Below are positions 9,001 through 21,000 of a DNA stretch of 21,750 bases, one piece after another. Source of the DNA: Christensenella sp. UBA3700 (GTDB lineage: Bacteria; Bacillota; Clostridia; Christensenellales; UBA3700); contig DFIJ01000101.1 of NCBI GenBank assembly GCA_002372775.1, positions 1-21,750 of the forward strand. The letters are read 5' to 3'. The translations under genes were made by a program, and so were the position numbers. The notes beneath the pieces are model-generated. The model saw only the letters and a program-made list of their open reading frames with translations. It did no database searches and was not told where the DNA came from. Position 1 is the first letter of the stretch; every line of letters starts with the position of its first letter.

Positions 9001-12000
9001 TCCTAATTCTGTTACATCTAGAGGTGTTAATGTTTTGGCATCATGGACAAGACTTGAAAAAATTAGCGTTCCATTTGCCGGCAGAACAACAAATGATAAC
9101 TTTAATTTTGACTCTTACTTTGCGGCTTATGATGCTTTGATGGAAGATTCAACTGCACAAAATGCACATGCAAATTCTCTTAATACAAGTACAGGAAATA
9201 TTACACAAGCTGGTATTAAGTATTATATCTATGATGCTTTAGAAGAAGTATATGTAAGAGGTGGCTATGTTGCGGCAGAAACATTTAGAGGCGCAACAGG
9301 TCTTAAGAAGTTGTATCTAATGGATTCTACTCAAATTGTAGGAACAAGACAATTTGAAGAATGTTCTGGTCTTGTTGAGATTAGACTTCCAAATACATTG
9401 TTAACTATTCAAGGTTCAATGTTTAAGAATTGTACTGCATTAGAAGAAGTAATTATTCCTTATAGCGTAAAGACTATTGAAAGTAATGCTTTTGCTTTAA
9501 GTACTGGAAAAACAAGTGCTTTAGAAACTGTTATTTTTGATGTTAATACATCAGATAACAATTCTCTTGCTATAGAAACAATCTCACAAAATGCATTCCC
9601 TAACTCAAAGATCAAGAGATTAGATACTATAACAAATATTGAAAATAATACATCTAAGATTAATATTCCAGATGGAGTATCATATATTGGCGACAATGCG
9701 TTTAGTTCTACATATGCACAAGCAACAGAAATCGTATTGCCTACATCGTTGTTATATATCGGTAACGGAGCTTTTGCGGGCTTCCCAGCCTTAACAACAT
9801 TAACTGTTCCATATTTAGGAAATAGTATACATGAAGAAATGTCTTTCTCAGATGATTTATTAATACAATCTTACTTTGAAGACAGGAGTGTATTACACGC
9901 AATTTTAGGTGGCGTACAAAGTGACGATTATTATAAAGCTACATATCAATATCGTGTAATTACATCACAAGGAAATAACGGAGCTGCCGTTGGTTATTCT
10001 TATATTCCTAAAACATTAACAACTGTTACTATCTTAGGCGGTGTTATTGATTACTATTCATTAGCAAACTTAACATCATTAACAACAGTAACTCTTCCAA
10101 CAAATACTAAGGGAATTGGTGATTTTGCATTCTATAATACAACATCACTTCAAACAGTAAATAATACAAGTAACTTAGAAGCTATTTGCGGCGCTGCATT
10201 CCAAAAGTCAGGATTAGAATCATTCAATTTTGGAAACAAGCTAGAGTATGTCTACGGCGGAGCATTCATGAATTCTGGATTAAAGACTCTAGACTTTACA
10301 AATGCTACTTCGTTGAGATTTATTGGTACTAATGCATTCAGAATCACTGACAAAGAAGGTATATTGAATCAATCATTAGCCCTTCCTGCTTCTATTGAAA
10401 CAATAGGCCTAGATGCATTTGCTGATATGCTTTACTTAACATCAATTACTGTGCCTATTGCAGATATTCAATATAGTACAGTATTTGGCAATATGAGTGC
10501 GCAAAAAGTTTCTGAATATAATTCAACAATGACATCAGCCACATATAGTTTGGCAAATGTTGGTAATTCTAGATCAAGAAATGTTTATAACAATATTTCA
10601 AGTGCAACATTAATTGCAGGCACAGCAGGAACCCAAATTCCAGATTATATGTTATTCGCATTGCAATTAAGTAGTATTGATTTTGGTCCTGCTACATCTA
10701 TTGGCAGCTATGCTCTAGCAGGCAATGAGGCAATGGTCACATTAGAGATCCCTAGTGCTGTTACATCAATAGGAGAAGGTGCAATATATGGCATGAAGAA
10801 CTTAAATTCTTTAAAAGTTCATTATGTTGGAGCTAGCAAGAATGCAGCAAATGGCACAAGAGAATCTCATTTAGGATATATCTTCGGTAAGGGTACAGTT
10901 AATGCAGCCGGATATTATAAGACAGGTCATTATCTAAATAATGGTGTTTTAACTGCTTATACAGATGGACAATACTTTATTCCAAACAGCTTACAATATC
11001 TAACAGTAGCAGGAGATGATCCTTCAAATCTTGTAGATATTAAGGATTGCGCGTTCACTGGTCTTGACTTGGTAACATTAACATTAGAGAATGTAGGACA
11101 AATTGGTGTAAATACTTTCTATGCAGAAATTGATACAATTGTTTGTCTAAGTGCTCTTACATTTGCAACTAGTGGAGATATTGGTAGAGTTCAAAATGTT
11201 CTTATCAATTATCCTTACAGCGAAGATCCTGAAGATTTAGCATTCTATGCAACATTCGTTGATCATACAAATATTGCGCAAGTAAGATATCCACAAAATA
11301 TCATTACTATTGATGATGCAACTGCAACTGCTATTAACGCATATGCATCAGTTAAGCAAAATGTTTATGTATTAAAGTATTCTTATGATTATGATATCAA
11401 TGATACATATTTAGATTCTGAGGTTGGAGTATATCTATATAACTTTAGAGAAGTTGAAAGAGTAGTATTACAACCAAATATCTTTGTTTCTGACTTAAAT
11501 GGTCAACAAATTACAGCAAATAATACAGAGAATCACGCGTACTTAGATGCTCCTGCAACAGGAAATATCGGTGCCATCTCTGGTGTTATGGTACACTTTA
11601 ATGTAAATACAGAAAAGATCAGTATTACAATTCCAGAACATACATCAATTGTTTATGAAGAATTGATTTCAAAGGGATTCGTATACGAAAACTTAGATGG
11701 TAAATTCTCATCACCTGCTGAAATCGCTCAATATATTACAATTAAAGTCTATGAAGGCGAACACGAAATCGACATGACAAGTGGTGACTTGGATGGATTA
11801 AATATTGAATTTGTATCACTTCTTAAGTATGGTTCTACAGAGAACTATTATGTAAGAGGAACAGACTATGTTGTATATGACAAAGAGGATAATGCTTTAG
11901 ACGATGAAGAAACAGCACCTAGCCATATTACATTTAGTAATATAGATATTTCTGTAGAAGTAAGAGGACAAGAAAATATCATCTATGATGGTGCTAAACA

Positions 12001-15000
12001 TACAGTTTCAATAATTTACCCAGAAGGCTTCAACGCTTCTCATATGAATTATGTATATCAAGTAAAGAAGAATAGCGGTAATTATGAAACATATCAAACT
12101 CTACCAGAGTTCTATAACGTAGGTACATACTACTATAAGATAACAATCTCAGGTGCAGGATATAACGAAATAACAAAAGAAGCTGTAGTTTCTATCTTAA
12201 AGAGAACAATCGTAGTCACGATTGATCCAAACCAAGGTAAAGTTTATGGCGATGAAGATCCAGAGATTACTTATAAGGCTGTATATGCGGACAATAATGA
12301 AACTATAGGTACTTCTGTCTTAATGGGTAGTATTTCAAGACAATCGGGTAACAATTCTGGATTATATTACTATGTAAGTAATTTATCTCTAATCAATAGT
12401 GCAAACTATACTTTAACATATGGTGAAGTATATGGCGGAACTGGCGATGGTTATACAGACAATCAATTCAAGATTGCCAAGGCTAATTTAGGAAATAAAA
12501 CATATGTAACTGTTGATATGGAAGGCAATGACTTTGGCTATACAGGCAGCGCTATTATTCCAGGTATTGTTGTAACATTTGCTCCAACAGGAGAAAACAT
12601 TGAAACATTAGTTCAACAAGGCTATGAAGTAGGCAATGAAATCGCAGATTATAGAATAGTATGCTACAACAACCTAAATGTAGGAACAGCAACATTAGCT
12701 ATTATTGCAACTTCTGAAGGTAACTTCTATGGTGCACAAGAAATTGAATATAATATCGTACAAAGAGATATTACTGGCTGTACAACAATTACTTTAGAGC
12801 ATGCATCGCTAGCATACAATGGTAGTGCTGTAGGTAATAATATTGTTAGTGCGGTTGTTACAATTGGACAAGGTTCATATACTTTAACAAGTGCAGATTA
12901 CACAATCTCATTCTCTAATAATATTGAAGTAGGTAATGGAGCAACAATTATCTTAACAGGTACTGGTAACTTTACAGGAACAGCTTCAACAACTTACACA
13001 ATTGCAGCTAGAGATTTAACAAATGATGAATTATTGTCAATTGCTACTATTTCTAACCAATATTACATTGCTCAAGCAATTGAGCCACAATTAACATTAC
13101 ATTTTGATAGTACATTACTTGTAGATGGAACAGATTATGATGTTGCATACAGCAATAATGTTACTGTCGGAACAGCAACTGCAACGGTAACATTTAAGGG
13201 CAACTTTACAGGTTCTACATCAACAACATTTACAATAGTTCCAGCAAAGAGTTCTACTGTAATATTCAGCGCATTGTCAGAAATCCCATATACAGGAAGA
13301 ACTACAAGCGTAAATATTAGAACATTTACTGTTGCAGGAACAAGTATCGTAGCTGATACGACAGATTATTCTATCTCATATACAACACAAGATAGAATTA
13401 ATCTAGGTTACGTAAGATATACAGTAACAGGTGCTAACAACTTGGCAGGTTATAAGTATTCTGGATATTATAAGATTGTTTCAACAAGTATTGCTAACGC
13501 AGAGATTACTGTTGATTATTTAACACATCCAGGTAACTACATTTATTCTGGATCTGCAATTACTCCAGAATTTACAGTAACTTACTATTCTAACCCTGAC
13601 GATCATACAAATGGTGATGTATTAACTTATGGTACAGACTACTATTATGAGATTTCAAATAATATAAATGCGGGCAACGAAGCTTTAATTACTGTTTATG
13701 GTTTAGGTACATTCGCTAGTGAAGGTGTTTCTATTACTGAATACTTTACTATTACTCCACAAACATTAAGCGCTTCAAATGTAACATATACAGATTCTAT
13801 TGTATATGTAGGTGATGTTTCTCCTGATTTAGGATTTATCGTTCAAAACGCTGCAGGAGCAACATTAACAATAGGAACTGACTATACAGTAACTTATCCT
13901 GAAACATATGATGTTACTGGAACAAATGAATACTATACAGCAACAATTACTGGTAGTGGTAATTACACAGGAACAATTCAAAAGAACTATACTGTAACAA
14001 CATATACATTATCTACTAATGATTCTATAAGAGGAACAACAAAGGGATATAATGGTACACAACATACTCCAGATATTGTTATTGTAGATGCTAATGGAAA
14101 TACATTAGAGCAAGATACAGATTTTACTGTAGCATATGTCTTTGGTTCTGATGGTACGTCTGTAGGTACACAATACGTAAATGTAACAGGTATTGGTAAC
14201 TATACAGGCGAATTAAAGAACATTACATTCGAAATTGTTAATACTACAATTGATGAAAGTGCTGTATCTATTAGTGGCGACACATTTGTATACACAGGAA
14301 GCGAGATTACTCCTACAGTAACAATAGTTTATGGCGGTAGAACATTAATCGTTAATGAAGACTATTTAGTAGAGTATTCAAATAATACTAATGTTGGTAC
14401 AGCTACTATTGATGTTACATTCTTAACATATGCTGGTAATGCTCAAAAGACATTTACAATCACTCCATATGAACTATCTCAAAGCGATGTATACAATTTC
14501 ATACAAAATTACGATTATTCAGGTGCAGTTCCAGAATTCGTTCTAGAAATTCGTGATTCAAATGGTAATACATTAATTAAGAACTCACAATATGTTTTAG
14601 CAGCAGATGTTGCATACGTACCAGGTGAGTATACATTAACAGTATCAGGATTATATGATGAAATTAATAACGCAAATGCAAACTATAAGGGTTCTATTGA
14701 ATTACAATACACAATTAACTCATTAGGAACTCAAGAAAATCCTGCAACTTTAACCATAGTTGATACAAAAGCAAATGCAGGCGATTCATATATTTACACA
14801 TCTAATGCTGTTCCTGTATTACTAAATGTAAGTTATGGTTCATTGAATTTCACAAGCAGTGAATATACTATTACATACTTTGCAGACAGTGATTATCAAA
14901 CAGAATTAGTTCAAACTCCAGTAGAAAGTGGCAGATATTACTATAGAGTAACTGTAAATACTAATATCGTAAAGGGTATTGCTACAGGAGCTTATACAAT

Positions 15001-18000
15001 CGAAAGAAGAGATATTAATGATACTAATTTAACATTGACTGTATCTACAGCGCAAAGCAGAGTTTATACAGGAAATGAAATTAGACCAGCTATTATCTTT
15101 AGTAGCACATACGGTACAGTAACATACGATATTGAATATATGAACAATATCGAAAATGGTACAGCAACTATCATGGTAACTGGTACAGGCAATTTCGATG
15201 GCACAAGAATTACAACATTCGAAGTAGAAAAGATTAATATTGAAAGCAATAATACAACAATTGCTCTAAGTAAGACTTCTTCTACTTATGACCACTTACA
15301 TCCAGAAACTAACTTACCAAATGTTGTTATTAATGGAACAAGTGTCGTAGGTTGTGAATCTACAGAAAACTACGAGATTACAATTAAGGATTCTTCTAAT
15401 AACGAATATACTGCTTCTACATTCCCAGGAGATGCTGATACTTATACTATTAAAGTAGTTGGTACTAACAATGCAATGGGAACTAAGCAGTTCACATACA
15501 CAATCAATCCTTCAACTTCTTGGAAGTGGAGTTTCGTAACAGATAGAACAGGAGAAGATAAAGAATGGACTCGTTCTTGGCATAATGGTGCAGTATCTGT
15601 TACAGATCACGTATATAAGTTGATTTACACAGGATCTACACAAACATTCGATGAATTCGTTGTTACATCTTATGATGGCGCTGTTACATTGGTTAGAGAT
15701 GTAGATTACACATTAACATACGAAGTTTCTGTTAATGCAACAATGGAACAACAACATTTATTAATTACAATGATAGGCAACTACTCCGGTGATTCTGATC
15801 ATTATCCACGTGCTGCAGGCTTTGCTTACTATGATTGGTATAAGGCATATTATTGTATCGTAGCTGATGAAGATATCGAAGAAGGTGACGTATACTTTGA
15901 GTATTCAAAAGAAGAATATAATTACACTGGCCGTGGTGTTGAAGTAGAAGTACAAGTATACTACAACATGAATCCACTTCCAGATGATATTACTATTACA
16001 TATTATTCTGATGCTGCATACTTAAATGAAGTTGCAACTCCAGTAGAAGTTGGTAAGCATTATTTCAAGATTACTACAGCCGGTACAAACATTAAGCAAA
16101 CAATCTTATATGGCGATTATACAATTTCACCAGCTTCTTTAAATAGACAAGGTATTTATATTGAATTAAGTCCTAGAGTCTTTACATATACTGGTACATT
16201 CCCAGCATTTAAGAAGCTTGTTGTAACAGATGTATATTCAGATCATACTAATACCTTAGTTCAAGGCGTAGATTATGAAGTAAGTATTGAAAATGACGAT
16301 TATTCAGTCTGTGGCGAAAACGAAGATAGAATGGTTACTATCGAAGGTATTGGCAACTATAAGGATATCGCTTATGCTAGATTCCAAATCGTAGCATTAG
16401 ATATGGATGCACAAGATGTAGAAACTCATATTAGTGTTGCAAATGTAGATTATAATCCATCTGCAGCATATAAGAACTTGCCAGTAATCACTATTGAAGA
16501 CGTAGAGTTTGTATATCCATATAATCAAAGTAGTGATTTCAAGTTCACATTCACATATCTAGGTCAAGAATATACACCAGCACAATTTGCTGAATTAAAT
16601 GCATTAGATATCGTTCTTGGAACATATGATGTCAAGATTGAAGCAAACAACAATAATGGTAATGTTTCAGGTTCGTATGAATCAACATGGACAATAGGTA
16701 AATATACATTAGTAGAAGAAAATGTAAGCGATAGTTATGTAGGTTCTTATGTATTCACAACAAGAGCTATGACATTCGCAGATTTAGAAATTGTTTATGA
16801 TGGTGTAACTCTAATTAGAGGTACTGACTATACATTAACTACATTAAGTTCTATCTACTATGGAACAGGTAAGAGTGTAAGAGTTGCAGGTATTGGTAAA
16901 TATCAAGGAACCATCGATTTAGAATATGAAATTACAAAGCTTGATTTATCTAATACATCTACTGTTGCTACAATTACAGATTTAAATAATGGTGTTTATA
17001 CATATACATCAGTTGCAAATCCAGTAAATATTAGCGTTGAATATGAAGACTATTTAGCTGTAGCTGCAGATTATACATTAACATACTATTCTGATGGAAC
17101 ATATAATACAGTAATTGATACTCCAGTTGAGGCTGGTACTTATTGGTATGCTATCTTGGTTGATACAGATTCAATTAAGATTAAAGGTAATGGTCACTAT
17201 ACAATTAGTCCAAGAGATATCAATGATATCCAAGTATCTGTTGCTGAACCAGAAGTAATAGCAGATAGAATCTATAGCGCTTCTATTAAGACTCCTGAAG
17301 TAACATTTGCTACAACTTATGGAACATTAGTAAAGAATACAGACTATACATTAACTTATCCAGAAGGAACATTAAATATTTACGCAAGTGATATTGCGGA
17401 AGTAACTATTACTGGTCAAGGTAACTATACAGGTACAACAACACTATATTTCACAATTGAAAAGTTAGACTTATCTAGCGTTGGTTCTTCTGTAAGTGCA
17501 AGTGTAAGTCAAAATGTATTACCATTTAGTGCAACAAATGGTAGATATAACTTACCAGTAGTTACAATTAATGGAATTGTATTAGACTTCTCTGATGAAA
17601 ATTACAACAATCCTGAATTTGAAGTAACTATTACAAAGGGTACAACAAATTATACATTAGAAGAATTCCCAGGATCAGTTGGTAGTTATCAAATGACAAT
17701 TAAGGGACAAAAAGTAGGCCTAAGAGAGAATGTAAAAGAAAATTCAGAATATATTGTATTATTCTCTATTAGTTCAAGTGAAATCACAAGAGCCGGTAAC
17801 TTTAGAGAACAAGATTATGTTGGAACTTATACATATAGCAACTCACATCCTGCATTTAATGATATTGCTCTATACAACGGAAGTGTTGCATTAGTTAGAG
17901 ATGAAGATTATGAAATTATTCCAGATAATCTATATACAGTTGGTAATTATACTTTAACAATTCAAGGTATAAATAACTATAGCGGTTCATTTACATTAAA

Positions 18001-21000
18001 TTATTCAATTACTAAGTTAGATTTAACTAACACTGCAACAGAAGCAACAATTGAAGATTTAACAGCTAAGTATATTTACACATCATCAGCAATTCCAGCT
18101 AATATCCAAGTATCTTACATTGGATATGTATGTAATACAAATGAATATACAATTACATATTATTCAGATGCTACAAGAACTGAAGAAATCGACACTCCAG
18201 TAAACGTTGGAACTTACTATTATAGAGTAGCTGTTGATACAGGTTCTATGGCAATTAATGGTAGTGGTTCATATGTAATTACTCCAAGAAATATTGCAGG
18301 AAGCACAACTGATGGCTATACAGCAATGTCTATCTTTGTTGCAAACTCATTAACTCAATATGAAAGAGTTTATAATGGCAATGCAATTAATCCAAAGATT
18401 AACTGCGTAGATGCAAGATGGGGCACATTCGTAGAAAATACAGATTATACATTATCTTATCCAAATGATGGTACAAACGTAAATGCTGGAACAGGTAGTG
18501 TTACTGTAACTGGTCAAGGCAACTTTATAGGCGAAGTTACATTAAACTTCACAATCTCTGTATTAGACGTATCTTCTGCGATATTAACAAGTGCTGTTCG
18601 TTATATTACTCCAACACAAAGTCAATATAAGGCAGCAGAGCCAACAACAAATCTACCAGTGATTTATATTAATCAATTTGAATTAAACGTTTATGATTAC
18701 ATCGTAAATGATCAATTCGTAAATGATTCAGAATTTAATATTACACTTCTAAAGAATGACGTTGAAGTTGAAAACTTCGATGGTGCAGTAGGAACTTATA
18801 CAATTAGATTAGAAGGTGGAGCAAATTCTAGTGCAAACACAGCAGGAAGTATTGATTTCACATTCACAATTGCTCAAAGACGTGTACAAAGTGATTTCGT
18901 AACGAATACTTATGTAGGTTCTTATGCATACAATACAGAAATTCCTACATTTGATGATTTAGCTTTAGAATTTGAAGGTATTGCTTTAGTAAAAGATGAG
19001 GATTACACAATTACACCAAGCAATGAAACAGATGCCGGAGAATATAAGTTAACAATTACTGGTATTGGACAATATACAGATTCATTTGAAATAGATTATG
19101 TAATTACAAAGATTACTAACGCTACATTAACTATTGAAGGCATTAATGAGATTGTTTATACATACACATCTCAAGCTTTACCAATGGTTGAAGATGTTCA
19201 ATGGCAATATGGAACAATTACCGCAAGCGATTACACGGTTGAATACTATTCAGATTATACATATGCAACTCTAATGGATAGTGTTCCAGTAGATGTAAAT
19301 CTATACTACTTCGTTGTTAATGTTGATTTGAACAACGTGTCAGGTAGAATTAGTGGTTATTATGATATTGAAGCTAGAGATTTATCTAACATACACGTAA
19401 CAGCTGTTGCAGAGAATCCAACATATACTGGCCATAGTGTATATCCAACTGTAACATTTGATAATATATATGGAACAATTACAGAAAATGTTGATTATAC
19501 TCTAACATACAACTCAAATACAGTTAACGCAGGTGTTGTAAAAGCAACCCTTACAGGTAAGGGTAACTTCAAGGGAAGTATTAACATTTCTTACGTAATT
19601 GCTGCATTAGATTTATCTACAGCAACAATTATTCCAGAGTTCTCACAAAGGGCTTACAACCCAGCAGGTAATAACTATCCAGGATTCACAATCATGGTGG
19701 GTGGTAGCGCAACAGATATTAATCCATATTCATCTGCAGAATTTAATGTATCATTTGAAGATCAAACAACTGGTGCAACTTATACTAAATCTACTTTCCA
19801 AGGTGGAGTAGGAACATATAAGGTAACATTAACAGGTGCTACAAGAAACGTAACAGGTACATATTCTCGTAACTTTACAATTACAGGATTATCTTTAACA
19901 GCAGATATGGTTATTACATATCAAGAAGAATATGCATTCACAGGTACTGCTCCTAACTTTGATATCACTATTGGTTATGCAGATGGTAATAACAATGTAG
20001 TTACTCTAACAAATGGTGTTGATTACCAAGTTGAAGGTCAAGTTGGAGATACAGTATTTGCAAGTAGTACATATCTAGACAACAATGAATTGAAATATTC
20101 AAGAGACAAGACAATGGTAATTACTGGTCTTGGCAACTATGCTGGATACATTGAAAAGAGTTATTCAATTACTGCAGCAACAGATCCAGCACAATACGAT
20201 TCATCACAAGTAAGTTTAACACCTGCTGATAGAACATACACATATAACGGAAACGCTCAAGCTCCAGAATTTGCTGTATATTATGGCGATGTAGAACTTG
20301 TAGGTGAAAATGCAACATTACGTTACTTCACAAGTGAAACACATGAAGCAAATACAGAAATTATTGGAACTCCAGCAAACGTAGGCACATATTACTATAT
20401 TGCTACAGTAGGTGGAAAGAATATTGCAGCAACAGAATTAAGCGGTTATTACACTATTGATAAAGCAACCGTAGTTGTAGCTATTAAGGCAAATCAAGGT
20501 TATTCAAGTGCTTATGGCTCTGTAATAATGGATTTAAGCGATGCATATACTGTAGTTGAAGGTACTATCTATAACAATGAAATTACAATTAATGTAACAA
20601 CATTAGCAACACCAACATCTCCAGTAGGTACATATGCTATGAGTGCTGAAGCTGTTGAAACTGTACAAAACTCAGGATTAGCAGAGAATTATAACATTAC
20701 AGTTCAAGAAACTGAAGAAACATATGCAATCACAAAGAAGGAAATCGATATTACTGTATCTGCAAAGGACAAAGCTGTAAGCTTAGGCGTAGCATTTACT
20801 CCATCTTTAGAGATTTCTTCTGAAGGATTTGTAGGTGATGATTCAACAGATGACTTAATAGTTGATCCAGAAAGTGTAACATATACGTACGAAGGTATAA
20901 ATGATACAATATATGTAGGATCTACTACAGTTCCTAGCGCATCAGGAACATATCAAATAACGGTTGCTATTGCTCAAGTTGATAATAGTTATCCAATTGA

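Noticed and set aside
4843..9696. Minus-strand frames of 61-84 aa inside the LRR array, at 4843-5076, 7282-7467, 7621-7875 and 9460-9696
   Set aside because: They recur because the LRR repeat itself recurs, so the opposite strand is open at equivalent places. No start signals or recognisable domains are present.
15064..15977. Minus-strand frames at 15064-15249 and 15765-15977
   Set aside because: They are shadows of the Ig-repeat coding sequence with biased composition and no ribosome binding sites.
11936..20467. Phage tail, CRISPR or DNA-level tandem repeat as the cause of the periodic signal
   Set aside because: The period is in protein sequence with many synonymous differences. There are no identical direct repeats with spacers, and no phage genes are present.
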